DNA of 64,000 bases from Balneolaceae bacterium (GTDB lineage: Bacteria; Bacteroidota; Rhodothermia; Balneolales; Balneolaceae), in NCBI GenBank assembly GCA_018401935.1, contig JAGYJQ010000008.1, positions 50,001-114,000 of the forward strand, written 5' to 3'. Each line of letters opens with the position of its first letter. Within the stretch, counting starts at the first letter, position 1. Below are positions 17,666 to 26,857 of the stretch, one piece after another. Both the position numbers and the translations under genes were made by a program. The notes under the pieces were generated by a model that was not told the DNA's origin, did not search any database, and saw nothing but the letters and a program-made list of their open reading frames with translations.

Positions 17666-18058
17666 ATGAAAAACATCCCATTCTATATAGACGGTGTACA
17701 CGGCGGCTTTATGCGTGTTGAGGGTATAATGCGCCTAGAAAAAGACGGATTATATTTAGAGTTCCAAGTAAAAGACGCGTTGGTAGAGGCCTATAAATCC
17801 TCTGTTAAAACCCATTTTCTAGCCTTAAAAGAGATCGATGCCGTGGACACCAAGGTGGGATGGTTTCGTACCCGGTTATGGATACATGCGCAAAGTGGTA
17901 AAATTCTCGAGGCAATTCCAGGTAATGATCTAACACAGCGTGTTTTTTCCTTTAAACGAGCGCATAGGCCGGCACTAGCCAATATGGTTTCACAGCTCAA
18001 TTTGGAACTTTCCGAACAAAAGCTAAAGGAACTCGACGAAAAGTACCGGTTATCGTAA
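17666..18058 (+). CDS. Hypothetical protein, possible PH-like domain
   Basis: 130 residues, soluble, no signal peptide. Alternating strands (MRVEGIMRLEKDGLYLEFQV, LALKEIDAVDTKVGWFRTRL, WIHAQSGKILEAIPG) followed by one C-terminal helix (MVSQLNLELSEQKLKELDEK) resemble a small PH-like or GRAM-like fold, but no family is recognised with certainty. TATATTTC at 17654-17661 lies four bases before the ATG. The stop falls between two copies of a 16-base direct repeat. It is transcribed away from the lamin-tail gene and toward the broken asd. Confidence 0.65.
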   Translation: MKNIPFYIDGVHGGFMRVEGIMRLEKDGLYLEFQVKDALVEAYKSSVKTHFLALKEIDAVDTKVGWFRTRLWIHAQSGKILEAIPGNDLTQRVFSFKRAHRPALANMVSQLNLELSEQKLKELDEKYRLS

Positions 18059-18073
18059 ACTCGACGAAAAGTA
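18030..18073 (+). repeat. 16-bp direct repeat across a stop codon
   Basis: AACTCGACGAAAAGTA occurs at 18030-18045 and again at 18058-18073, offset 28 bases. The first copy encodes the last residues of the upstream hypothetical protein. It borders the indel-rich asd region. Confidence 0.9.
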
Positions 18074-18087
18074 ATTCAGCCAGAGAC

Positions 18088-19133
18088 TTAGTGTAGATAC
18101 CCTTTTTTATGCAGTAGTTCTGCATTTAGAATAGCACCACCAGCGGCACCTCGAATGGTATTGTGGGCCATGCAAACGAAGTTAATGTGAAAGAAATCAC
18201 CTTCTCGTATACGCCCAATATGAAACTCATCCCTTTATCGCGATCAGCGTGGGTCGGGGTTGAGGATAGTTCTGTTCTTCGTGCAGATGATATAGTTGAG
18301 CAGGAGAGGTGGGTAAGTTAAGGTCTGCAATTGGGTTTGGGTATGCCTTTAGGGTTTGAATGACTTCTTCTACCGAAGTGGGCTTAGTTGAAAATCTACA
18401 ACTCACTGCTGCCATGTGTCCATTAAGCTATGAACCCGCGTACAAGTGGCATCCACCGTAAATGATGGCCCGATCAATATGCGTTGAGGCTAAGGTTCCA
18501 GTATTTTTGGGTTTCGGGTCCAATTTTAGGCTCTTCTCCTGATATGAATGGAATGACATTGGCAAGAATAATCTAAACTAGGCACTCCAGGGTAACCAGC
18601 GCCAGATAGTGCCTGTAACGTGTTACAGAAAGATTTTCGAGACCAAACTGGTCATGTAGCGGTTTTGAGCGCGAGTGAAAGCAGTACAGCCACACAGTTC
18701 GGATTGATTACAATCCACCCGGATCCATCTTGGCTAAAGTCTTGATTTGAAATGAGTGAGATGTGATCGGGATTTACCTCTGGAGATTAACAAGGGTACT
18801 TTTAGGATCCTGGCGATAGTTTTTGGCGTTGGAAATAACTGGAATACCTGCTTTAGCAAAGCTGGCTTCAATGTCGGTTGCTACACTTGGTCCAGCCCAG
18901 AAAAACTAAAATCCAACGAATCAAGTGCATCTGGTGTACAGTGTTTAACCGTTAAACGACTATTTGATCGGGTAGGGAACATCTTCAATCCAATTCACAG
19001 CTTCGGCATAGGGTTTACCTGCAGAACGTTCAGATGCTCCTAAGGCAGTGATGGTAAACCATGGGTGCTGTGCTAAAAGGCGAATAAATTTTTGACCAAC
19101 GGCGCCAGTAGCGCCTAAAATTCCTACGTTCAT
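18088..19133 (-). pseudogene. asd: Aspartate-semialdehyde dehydrogenase, broken by many single-base indels
   Basis: Reading all three minus frames gives a nearly complete Asd. It begins [20 protein letters not shown] (NADP-binding) and has the catalytic cysteine in INPNCVAV, LSGAGYPGVPSLD, TCTRVHSLNGHMAAVSCR and an end of [20 protein letters not shown] before TAA. I count 13 single-base shifts between about 18225 and 18965, near 18225, 18250, 18425, 18467, 18498, 18506, 18570, 18620, 18664, 18782, 18800, 18890 and 18964. Correcting them (six extra, seven missing bases) restores 1047 bases, 348 residues, without internal stops. Most lie in short homopolymers. The enzyme makes L-aspartate semialdehyde for lysine/DAP, threonine and methionine and is normally essential. 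Either this is a recent pseudogene with another copy elsewhere, or the local sequence is faulty; I favour the latter. Confidence 0.9.
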
Positions 19134-19178
19134 ATGTTACTAAGAGTGAGTGAAAGGTGAGAGTATTGAGAATGGGAA

Positions 19179-19212
19179 CACAGCTAAGGAACCGAGTCGT
19201 TACCTTGCTGTG
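19179..19212. other. Hairpin in the asd-glyQS divergent leader
   Basis: CACAGC-T-AAGG (19179-19189) pairs with CCTTGCTGTG (19203-19212), a 10-bp stem with one bulged base and a 13-base loop. It lies 46 bases upstream of asd and 107 upstream of the glycyl-tRNA synthetase start. There is no T-run, so it is not a terminator. Confidence 0.5.
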
Positions 19213-19318
19213 AACCTAGTTGGTAAAATAGTATTTTTAAACAAAAAAGGGTTCGAAAATAGCCAAATAGAATTGGTATCTTTCTCGAAGCTCAATCATC
19301 AACAATAAATGTAGTACG

Positions 19319-20773
19319 ATGTCGAATGTAGATAGTTTAGATACCATTGTGTCCTTGGCCAAAGCACGAGGGTTTATTTTTCAATCCTCGGAAATATATG
19401 GTGGCTTAAGTGCGGTGTATGATTACGGACCTTTAGGTGTTGAACTCAAGCGGAATATCCGAAATGCTTGGTGGAAGGAAATGACGCAACGCCATGAAAA
19501 TATTGTAGGTGTGGACGCGGCCATATTTATGCACCCAAAAGTATGGGAAGCCAGTGGTCATGTGGCGGGTTTTAACGACCCTATGATTGATGATAAGCAG
19601 TCCAAGCGCCGTTATAGAGCGGATATGCTTATTGAGCAATATATTTTCAAGTTGGAAAAGGACGGCAAAACTGAGAAGGCACAACAAATCCAACAGCAGC
19701 TGGATACGGCCGGGACTCGTAAAAGTTTGACCGATGATCTCTATGATATCATTATAGAAAACGAAATTAAGTCACCTGACTCTGGTGCCTTTGATTGGAC
19801 ACAAGTCAGACAATTCAATCTCATGTTTAAAACGGCTTTTGGGGCGACTGCTTCAGAAGATGATGCGGTGTATTTACGACCGGAGACGGCCCAAGGTATT
19901 TTTGTGAACTACAAGAATGTACTTGATTCCACCCGGGTAAAAGTACCTTTTGGAATTGCTCAGACGGGTAAGGCATTTAGAAACGAAGTGGTGGCTCGAC
20001 AGTTTGTGTTTCGCATGCGTGAGTTTGAACAAATGGAAATGCAATACTTTGTAGAGCCTGGTACCGATGAGCAAGCATATAAAGAATGGCTTGAGAAGCG
20101 TTTAGAATGGCATAAAAGCATGGGAATTCGACCAAAAAATCTTCGTTTCGCCCCACATCCTCCTGATAAGTTGGCTCATTATGCTCGTGCTGCGGCCGAT
20201 GTCCAATATCGATTTCCTATTGGGTGGCAGGAAGTAGAGGGAATCCATAATCGATCTGATTTTGATTTGACCCAACATCAAGAGTATTCCGGAAAGAAAA
20301 TGGAATATTTCGATCAAGCGCAAAACAAGCGGTACATTCCGTACGTGATTGAAACCTCTATTGGGCTAGACCGTTGTACCCTCATGGTACTCTCGGATGC
20401 CTACCGAAAAGAAGAAGTGGACGGTGATTCTCGGGTGGTGCTAAAAATGCATCCCAAACTAGCGCCTATCCAAGTGGGGGTATTCCCGCTGGTCAAAAAA
20501 CCGGAATTACAAGAGCTGGCAACTCGAATTAGTGGCGAACTAAAAGAAGACTATTCGGTGCAGTATGACGAAGCCGGATCAATTGGTAAGCGCTACAGAA
20601 GATTAGACGAAGCAGGAACCCCATTCTGTGTGACCATCGATTTCGATGGATTGGAGGATGATACGGTGACCGTTCGTCATAGAGATACCATGAACCAAGA
20701 GCGAGTATCTGTTGGACAATTAGACCGATATATTCATGACCACATGAATTCTTGGCAGACTCCAGAGGAGTAA
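19319..20773 (+). CDS. glyQS: Glycine--tRNA ligase, single-chain (dimeric) type
   Basis: Class II aminoacyl-tRNA synthetase charging tRNA-Gly. 484 residues. It has motif 1 region RGFIFQSSEIYGG and YDYGPLGVELKRNI, motif 2 GKAFRNEVVARQFVFRMREF, EQMEMQYFV, and motif 3 ETSIGLDRCTLMVL. The C-terminal anticodon-binding domain starts APIQVGVFPLVKKPELQEL and has RYRRLDEAGTPFCVTID. This is the eukaryote-like alpha2 form, not the alpha2beta2 GlyQ/GlyS form. TATCTTTC at 19277-19284 may be a -7 element. It stands alone between the broken asd and the convergent SOD gene. Confidence 0.96.
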   Translation: MSNVDSLDTIVSLAKARGFIFQSSEIYGGLSAVYDYGPLGVELKRNIRNAWWKEMTQRHENIVGVDAAIFMHPKVWEASGHVAGFNDPMIDDKQSKRRYRADMLIEQYIFKLEKDGKTEKAQQIQQQLDTAGTRKSLTDDLYDIIIENEIKSPDSGAFDWTQVRQFNLMFKTAFGATASEDDAVYLRPETAQGIFVNYKNVLDSTRVKVPFGIAQTGKAFRNEVVARQFVFRMREFEQMEMQYFVEPGTDEQAYKEWLEKRLEWHKSMGIRPKNLRFAPHPPDKLAHYARAAADVQYRFPIGWQEVEGIHNRSDFDLTQHQEYSGKKMEYFDQAQNKRYIPYVIETSIGLDRCTLMVLSDAYRKEEVDGDSRVVLKMHPKLAPIQVGVFPLVKKPELQELATRISGELKEDYSVQYDEAGSIGKRYRRLDEAGTPFCVTIDFDGLEDDTVTVRHRDTMNQERVSVGQLDRYIHDHMNSWQTPEE

Positions 20774-20804
20774 AAAGATGTTAGGGGAGAAGCTAAAAGG
20801 CAAT

Positions 20805-20829
20805 GCAAATCAAGCAACGCAAATCAAGC
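20805..20829 (+). repeat. 11-bp direct repeat pair
   Basis: GCAAATCAAGC at 20805-20815 and 20819-20829, in the short gap between convergent glyQS and SOD genes. Confidence 0.7.
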
Positions 20830-20856
20830 TATCTCACCCGTACATCCATTAAAAAC

Positions 20857-21432
20857 TTACTCGGTTCCCGTTGCGATCCCTATGACCCCGCAAGCCACTC
20901 GAGGCCCAGCGGCACCAGCAGGCTGTGAACTCAGATCATCTTCACCGTTGTGCACGATAACTCCACGTCCAAGAATCATGTTGATATGTATGGTTTCGTC
21001 CACATAGTCAATCGTTGCGTTACCATCAGATCCGGCCGTTATATTTCCCATGTCGCCCATATGCCGCATAGCATCGGTTGGGCCAGCATGATCCATTCCT
21101 TCAGGATTGAAATGCCCGCCAGCCGAAGTTCCATCAGCCGCGGTACAGTCGCCATATTGGTGTATGTGGAAGCCTTTATTACCCTCGCTTAATCCTGAAA
21201 GTTCAGCGGTCACTTGTACGCCATTTTCAACGGCCCGAAAATAAACAGTACCCTCGGCCTCGAAGCCATCGGTTGGATGGAGTACAGCTACGGCTTCGGA
21301 TATTTCTGGAGCATTAAATTCGCGCTCAATTTCAACCGTCTCAGTTTGTGCACAACCACTTGCAATCATAAAAAGGCCAAGAGCAAGGCTATTGAGACTG
21401 AATATTCTGGTTGATGTATTGTGTAAAGTCAT
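20857..21432 (-). CDS. sodC: Superoxide dismutase [Cu-Zn], lipoprotein
   Basis: Dismutates superoxide in the periplasm or at the outer membrane. From ATG at 21432 it has 191 residues. A lipoprotein signal peptide ends in MIASGC, predicting acylation of the Cys. The beta-barrel has the copper/zinc ligand pattern GFHIHQYGDC, GGHFNP, MDHAGP, RHMGDMGNI, a following Asp and VIVHNGEDDL, and the disulfide Cys pair is QYGDC and PRVACGVIG. An in-frame ATG at 21471 would put 13 residues before the signal peptide and is less likely. It is a single gene. Confidence 0.93.
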   Translation of the reverse strand: MTLHNTSTRIFSLNSLALGLFMIASGCAQTETVEIEREFNAPEISEAVAVLHPTDGFEAEGTVYFRAVENGVQVTAELSGLSEGNKGFHIHQYGDCTAADGTSAGGHFNPEGMDHAGPTDAMRHMGDMGNITAGSDGNATIDYVDETIHINMILGRGVIVHNGEDDLSSQPAGAAGPRVACGVIGIATGTE

Positions 21433-21506
21433 AATAATAGAGATTAGGTTATTGTAATGTTGATAGGCCAATTCAGTATAATCTTGAATTGGCTGGTCAA
21501 TGAAAA

Positions 21507-22793
21507 TTAGTTATACAGTTTTTGCTTCAATAATGACAACCGATTTAATTTCTCAATCATTTCAGCATGTAGATTGGCATTATCTCTAGCAAATTCTTTC
21601 CATTGTCGATTATGAGCGCTTTGTTTATGGCTATTTACCCATTCTTTAAAGCCAAACAAGCTAAAGAAGCTAGCCAGCCAGTAGATTAGTAGGCCTTCTA
21701 AGGGTATGCCAGCTACCCATAACAAAAGAGAAATTAGGACTAGGCTTAATGGAAACAGAAATACGGTGACTAAAAATTTAATGGAAGCGTCAAAGGCGTG
21801 ATCTTTTATGGTATTTCGGATTAGGTTATCTACTGGAATGTAGGCGAGACGAAAATTCAAAAATCCAAGAAGGATGAATGGACTCAGAAGTAGCTTTTTC
21901 CATAATGGGCTTTGTTTACCTGAGGTATACTCTTGCAGTCGGCTTAAGTCGATTTGCTGTTTTTCAGCTATTTCGATGAGCTCTTGTGCGGCCAAATAGT
22001 CTTCCTCGGAAGCTAATTGGTCCAATTTTTCATTGAGAGGGCGTACTTTTTTGGGGTCTACTAAGTGAGAGCGATCGTCAGCTAAATGATCCAGTAACAA
22101 TTGGTGTAAGAAATAGTGCTGAGCATTCTGAACATGCATCGTACACTCCTTCATTACCTTGGCTACGTCATTTTTCAGAACATTAGCCGCCTTTCGTTCA
22201 TCCTTTTCAAACAACTCTTGGTACTGCTTCATAGGAATGGGATCACCATAGACCACCGTTACATCGTTTCGAGATTCTCTATGTCGGGTATAATTTACTC
22301 CAACGGGTATGATTTGGAGGTTCAAATCCCAATTGTTTTTTTGTTCGGCGTCGAAAGCAATCCGGGTAAAGCCTTTACTTAGGGGTCTGATGCGTCGATT
22401 CAAATTATGATTGGCTTCAGCGAATACGAGTACGGCATACTTTTTTTCAAGCATCCGAATACAACGTTCAAAAATGGCGTTATTTTTGGTTACGGAACTA
22501 ATACCATCCCGAACCCGGTACACAGGAAGCATGTTTAAATTGTCCAAAAACCACCTCATAAACGCACTACTAAAGGCCTGAGCCCGCGTCAAAAAGAAGG
22601 TGTATTTCCAATTGGTACTCACTACCAACAACGCATCCATAAAGGAATTTTGATGATTTGGGATAAACATCACAGGCGTTTTTTTTGGGATTTTTTCTCG
22701 TCCAACAGAACGTATTTTCCGATAATAAAAAATGAGCCCCCATTTCGTTACGATGACCCGGAAAAATTGATAAAAAAGGTAATTTTTACGCAT
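21507..22793 (-). CDS. PlsC-type glycerolipid acyltransferase
   Basis: 428 residues. The acyltransferase domain covers about 35-240: PNHQNSFMDALLV (block I), PVYRVRDGISS, VFAEANHNLNRRIRPLSKG (block III region) and IIPVGVNYTRHRESRNDVTV (block IV). After a linker come two to three hydrophobic segments (~300-385). Such enzymes add an acyl chain to lysophosphatidic acid or a related glycerolipid at the membrane. Block I here has five residues, not four, between His and Asp. The exact acceptor is unknown. It lies 5 bases after the transporter stop on the same strand. Confidence 0.88.
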   Translation of the reverse strand: MRKNYLFYQFFRVIVTKWGLIFYYRKIRSVGREKIPKKTPVMFIPNHQNSFMDALLVVSTNWKYTFFLTRAQAFSSAFMRWFLDNLNMLPVYRVRDGISSVTKNNAIFERCIRMLEKKYAVLVFAEANHNLNRRIRPLSKGFTRIAFDAEQKNNWDLNLQIIPVGVNYTRHRESRNDVTVVYGDPIPMKQYQELFEKDERKAANVLKNDVAKVMKECTMHVQNAQHYFLHQLLLDHLADDRSHLVDPKKVRPLNEKLDQLASEEDYLAAQELIEIAEKQQIDLSRLQEYTSGKQSPLWKKLLLSPFILLGFLNFRLAYIPVDNLIRNTIKDHAFDASIKFLVTVFLFPLSLVLISLLLWVAGIPLEGLLIYWLASFFSLFGFKEWVNSHKQSAHNRQWKEFARDNANLHAEMIEKLNRLSLLKQKLYN

Positions 22794-22798
22794 GATGT

Positions 22799-23713
22799 TT
22801 AATCGGTTGAAATCCTTTTTTTGATGTTAGTCCAGTAGGCGGTGACTGCAAATCCAGCAATGATATGCCAAATACCCCACCAAGCTGCAATTAAGGCCAT
22901 TCCACCTAATGAATCAAAAAAACTAAAGATAAGTAAAAGTCCGAGTCCAGAATTCTGTATACCTGTTTCTATAGCTAAAGATCTGCAATCGGCCGGTGGT
23001 AGGTTGAACAGTTTCCCCCAGCCATAGCCTCCTACTAAAGCCAATAAATTATGCAAAAAAACCAAGCCAATAACCAGATGAACATAGCCCAAAAAATGTT
23101 CAATATTCATGCTAAAGGCCACCACCACAAAGCCTCCAAAAAAAACAATTCCAAATCGTTTAATCCAGCCGGTCCAACGCAGGGCATGGTTCTCTGCATA
23201 ATGCCTCACCATCATACCCAAAATTAGTGGGATACCTAAAATTAACCCAACAATCTGAAACACTTGAACAAGGTCCACCTCTACTTCTCGCAGAATTTCA
23301 GCGGTCGGTGGATATAAACTAGCCCAAAAGGTAAAATTCAACGGAGTGGCGACGACCGCCAGTAAGGTTGCGATAGCAGTGAGGCTTACCGAAAGGGCGG
23401 TATTTCCCCCGGCCAACTGAGAGAAAAAATTTGAGATATTTCCCCCGGGACAAGCAGCTACCATCATCATACCCAAGGCAAAACTAGGATAGGGTTCCAA
23501 TAGCCAAATAAGTGCGAAAGTAGTAGCAGGTAAAAACAAAAACTGAGATATAAATCCCGCTAGCACCCCCTTTGGTTGTTCTGCGATGGCCTTAAAATGG
23601 GAGATCTTCAGCTCCAAGGCTACACCAAACATAATAACGGCCAAGGACACATTCATGACCATGAGTCCGCCGCCGCCAAGATTCAGTTGAAGAGCATCTA
23701 TTGTTTCATTCAT
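22799..23713 (-). CDS. BASS-family sodium-dependent transporter (bile acid:Na+ symporter type)
   Basis: 304 residues and nine to ten predicted membrane helices. Sodium-site signatures of the BASS fold are present: ACPGGNISNFFSQLAGGN in the first crossover and IETGIQNSGLGL in the second. Bacterial members carry organic acids such as pantoate or bile-acid-like substrates with Na+; the substrate here is unknown. It is followed after 5 bases by the acyltransferase, so the two are likely cotranscribed. Confidence 0.9.
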   Translation of the reverse strand: MNETIDALQLNLGGGGLMVMNVSLAVIMFGVALELKISHFKAIAEQPKGVLAGFISQFLFLPATTFALIWLLEPYPSFALGMMMVAACPGGNISNFFSQLAGGNTALSVSLTAIATLLAVVATPLNFTFWASLYPPTAEILREVEVDLVQVFQIVGLILGIPLILGMMVRHYAENHALRWTGWIKRFGIVFFGGFVVVAFSMNIEHFLGYVHLVIGLVFLHNLLALVGGYGWGKLFNLPPADCRSLAIETGIQNSGLGLLLIFSFFDSLGGMALIAAWWGIWHIIAGFAVTAYWTNIKKRISTD

Positions 23714-23823
23714 CAGAGAAAAGTACTGAATTACTAGCTAAGCCGCATAGATGCGTAGAGCGAAACCTAACGTACTCAGAGCCCCAAAAAAAAGAACCAA
23801 TTAAATATTCATCAAGTGGAGAA

Positions 23824-24837
23824 TCAACCAGGTTGAGAGGCATATGGATGAATTTCCCATCCCTCCCTTAACCGTTGCGCTATACCAATACTGGGTTCAT
23901 TCTGAAGCATAACTCTAGCTGTTGCCGCTATCATAGCCGCATTATCCGTGCAATAAGCTAAAGCGGGTTGATGTATGATGAACCCGTTTTTTTCTGCCAT
24001 GATGGTTATTTTCGCACGCAGCATAGAATTGGCGGAAACTCCTCCGGCCAGCACTGCGCGGGGGATGGAATACATTTGCATGGCATGCTCCAATTTCGCC
24101 ACTAGTACCTCGGTAATAGCATGACTTACGCTTGCGCAAATATCGTTAAAATGATCGGCTATAAATGCATCATCATGATCCTGAAGGTAATATAAAACGC
24201 TGGTCTTAAGTCCTGAGAAACTAAAATCCAATCCTTGGTTAATGAGGCCCTTTGGGAATGCATGGAAAAGGGGATTGCCTTCTCGAGATAGCAGATCCAT
24301 TTTAGGCCCCGCTGGATAGTCTAAGCCTAAGAGTTTGCCAATTTTGTCGAAAGCTTCGCCGGCGGCATCGTCTCTGGTTTGACCGATTATATTTAGTTCA
24401 TTCGAGCTATTAAGCTTGGTCAACTGAGTGTGGCCACCAGATACGGTCAAGGCAATTAGTGGATAGTCCAGAGTATGCTCAATGGTATTAGCAAAAATAT
24501 GAGCATCCATATGATTCACTCCCACTATAGGAATCTGATGAGCCAAGGATAGACCTTTGGCAAAGCTTAGGCCAACCAATAACGAGCCCATGAGTCCTGG
24601 GCCTTGGGTGACGGCAATTACATCAATGTCGTGAATAGCTAGCTGCGCTTCGACCAACGCCTGCTCGACCGTTTGGCTAATGGTTTGGTGATGAGCTCTT
24701 GAGGCTAGTTCAGGAACCACTCCACCAAATTGAATATGGATGGATTGAGAAGCAATGACATTGGACAACACTCCCGCCTCGGTTAACACCGAAGCGGCAG
24801 TATCGTCACAAGAAGATTCAATGCCAAGGATGTTCAA
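23824..24837 (-). CDS. tsaD: tRNA N6-threonylcarbamoyladenosine transferase
   Basis: Transfers the threonylcarbamoyl group to A37 of ANN-decoding tRNAs, with TsaB and TsaE. 337 residues. The Kae1/TsaD signatures are ILGIESSCDDTAASV, the metal-binding HMDAHIFAN (His residues), VSGGHTQL, GEAFDKIGKLLGLDYPAGP and AGGVSANSMLR. The start lies 7 bases after the dnaK stop on the same strand, suggesting cotranscription with the chaperone gene. Confidence 0.97.
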   Translation of the reverse strand: MNILGIESSCDDTAASVLTEAGVLSNVIASQSIHIQFGGVVPELASRAHHQTISQTVEQALVEAQLAIHDIDVIAVTQGPGLMGSLLVGLSFAKGLSLAHQIPIVGVNHMDAHIFANTIEHTLDYPLIALTVSGGHTQLTKLNSSNELNIIGQTRDDAAGEAFDKIGKLLGLDYPAGPKMDLLSREGNPLFHAFPKGLINQGLDFSFSGLKTSVLYYLQDHDDAFIADHFNDICASVSHAITEVLVAKLEHAMQMYSIPRAVLAGGVSANSMLRAKITIMAEKNGFIIHQPALAYCTDNAAMIAATARVMLQNEPSIGIAQRLREGWEIHPYASQPG

Positions 24838-24844
24838 GACAAGC

Positions 24845-26785
24845 TTACTTATCTTTATCTTCTTCGTCGACTACTTCAAAATCGGCGTCAACAGCATCAT
24901 TATCATCAGCAGCAGAGCTCTCACCCCCACCCGCCGCATCACCTTCGGCTCCTGCGGCGGTGGCAGCGGCTTCCGCCTCGGCCTGCGATGCGGCATAAAT
25001 TTCTTGGGAAGCCCCTGCCCAAGCGGTATTCACCGCTTCCATGGCGGCATCGAGCTCGTCCAAGTTCTCAGCTTTGTGCACCTCTTCAAGTTTGGCAACA
25101 GCGTCCTCTATGGCTTTCTTGTTGTCCTCTGAAATTTTATCGGCATACTCCTCAAGCTGCTTTTTAGTAGAGAAGATTAATCCATCGGCCTGGTTCATTT
25201 TCTCCACTTTTTCACGAAGCTTTTTATCCTCGTCTTCGTGATCCTTCGCCGCTTGCTTCATTTTTTCGATTTCCTCATCCGATAACCCGGAAGAAGATTC
25301 GATACGGATGGTTTGCTCCTTGCCAGTACCTTTATCTTTGGCAATAATGTTTAGCACGCCGTTGGCATCCAAATCGAAGGTTACCTCGATTTGAGGCAAG
25401 CCGCGAGGCGCCGGTGGTATGCCATCTAAGTGGAAACGACCAAGCGTACGGTTGGCTGCCGCCTGCGCACGTTCTCCTTGAAGTACGTGAATCTCAACGC
25501 TGCTTTGATTGTCCGCCGCGGTTGAGAATACCTGTGATTTAGAGGTTGGAATCGTGCTATTGGACTCGATAAGTGGGGTCATTACCCCTCCTAAGGTTTC
25601 AATACCTAGGGTAAGAGGAGTTACATCTAAAAGTACAACATCGTCCACTTCGCCGGTTAGGACCCCACCTTGAATAGCGGCGCCAACGGCCACCACTTCA
25701 TCTGGATTTACCCCTTTACTTGGATCTTTTCCAAAGAATTCTTTAACGGCTTCTTGAATTCGAGGGATTCGGGTCGAACCCCCAACCAAGATAACTTGAT
25801 CGATGTCACTTTTACTTAGTCCAGCATCTTTTAGAGCTTGCTCACATGGCTTAATGGAACGCTTCACAAGGTCGTCTACAAGTTGTTCGAATTTTGAACG
25901 ACTTAGGTCGATGTTTATGTGCTTCGGACCATCTTGGGTGGCTGTGATAAACGGAAGGTTGATGGTTGTTTTCTGTGAGCTGGATAACTCGATTTTGGCT
26001 TTTTCCGCAGCGTCTTTTAGACGTTGCATAGCCATAGCGTCATTTCTGAGGTCAATACCATCAGTATTTTTAAATTCATCGGCTAAGAAGTCAATGATGC
26101 GTTGGTCAAAGTCGTCGCCACCCAGATGAGTGTCACCGTTGGTAGACTTTACCTCAAAGACTCCATCTCCTAAATCAAGTATGGAAACATCAAAGGTACC
26201 ACCACCTAAGTCATACACAGCAATAGTTTGATCGGTATCTTTTTTGTCAAGACCGTAGGCTAGTGCTGCCGCAGTGGGCTCATTGATGATACGCTTTACT
26301 TCCAAACCGGCTATTTTACCAGCTTCTTGAGTCGCTTTACGTTGCGCATCATTGAAATATGCGGGGACGGTAATAACGGCTTCGGTTACTTTTTCACCCA
26401 AATATTCTTCGGCGGTCTGTTTCATTTTTTGAAGTACCATAGCCGAGATCTCTTGGGGTGCATATTTACGATCATCGATCTCTACGCGTGCCGTATTGTC
26501 ATCTCCTTTAACTACTTTGTAGGCTACTTGTTTGGTTTCGCCGGAAACCTCATCAAACATACGCCCCATAAATCGTTTAACGGAGGCAATTGTTTTGTCT
26601 GGATTGGTAATGGCTTGCCGCTTAGCAGGAGCTCCTACCATACGTTCACCATCTTTTGCAAAAGCCACTACAGACGGAGTGGTACGTCCACCTTCTGCGT
26701 TTTGAATAACGACCGGTTCATTGCCTTCCATTACGGAAACACAAGAGTTGGTTGTTCCTAAATCTATTCCAATTATTTTTCCCAT
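24845..26785 (-). CDS. dnaK: Molecular chaperone DnaK (Hsp70)
   Basis: ATP-dependent Hsp70 chaperone, 646 residues. N-terminal ATPase: [55 protein letters not shown] and [12 protein letters not shown]. Substrate-binding domain: [19 protein letters not shown]. The lid and a disordered Ala/Gly/Asp/Glu-rich tail end in EEDKDK. It sits between hsp20 upstream (gap 72 bases, with a palindrome) and tsaD downstream (7 bases). dnaJ and grpE are not in this window. Confidence 0.98.
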   Translation of the reverse strand: MGKIIGIDLGTTNSCVSVMEGNEPVVIQNAEGGRTTPSVVAFAKDGERMVGAPAKRQAITNPDKTIASVKRFMGRMFDEVSGETKQVAYKVVKGDDNTARVEIDDRKYAPQEISAMVLQKMKQTAEEYLGEKVTEAVITVPAYFNDAQRKATQEAGKIAGLEVKRIINEPTAAALAYGLDKKDTDQTIAVYDLGGGTFDVSILDLGDGVFEVKSTNGDTHLGGDDFDQRIIDFLADEFKNTDGIDLRNDAMAMQRLKDAAEKAKIELSSSQKTTINLPFITATQDGPKHINIDLSRSKFEQLVDDLVKRSIKPCEQALKDAGLSKSDIDQVILVGGSTRIPRIQEAVKEFFGKDPSKGVNPDEVVAVGAAIQGGVLTGEVDDVVLLDVTPLTLGIETLGGVMTPLIESNSTIPTSKSQVFSTAADNQSSVEIHVLQGERAQAAANRTLGRFHLDGIPPAPRGLPQIEVTFDLDANGVLNIIAKDKGTGKEQTIRIESSSGLSDEEIEKMKQAAKDHEDEDKKLREKVEKMNQADGLIFSTKKQLEEYADKISEDNKKAIEDAVAKLEEVHKAENLDELDAAMEAVNTAWAGASQEIYAASQAEAEAAATAAGAEGDAAGGGESSAADDNDAVDADFEVVDEEDKDK

Positions 26786-26829
26786 TGCTGTATCTTTTTA
26801 CTCGTTCGTTGTCATTAAATTTGTTGTAA

Positions 26830-26844
26830 GTGCTACTCTAGCAC
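26830..26844. promoter_or_regulatory. Perfect inverted repeat between hsp20 and dnaK
   Basis: GTGCTA-CTC-TAGCAC, 6-bp arms with a 3-base spacer, 45 bases upstream of the dnaK ATG. It is not the CIRCE operator. It could be an operator for dnaK or a small stem ending hsp20 transcription; there is no clear T-run on either side. Confidence 0.45.
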
Positions 26845-26857
26845 GATAAATCTTCCG

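Noticed and set aside
18088..19133. Programmed ribosomal frameshifting in asd.
   Set aside because: Thirteen shifts in both directions without slippery-site or stimulatory structures cannot be programmed; error or decay is simpler.
19134..19318. T-box leader for the glycyl-tRNA synthetase.
   Set aside because: No T-box sequence or specifier loop pattern is visible, and T-boxes are mostly found in Gram-positive bacteria.
26786..26857. A CIRCE operator (TTAGCACTC-N9-GAGTGCTAA) before dnaK.
   Set aside because: The palindrome found has 6-base arms with a 3-base spacer and a different sequence.
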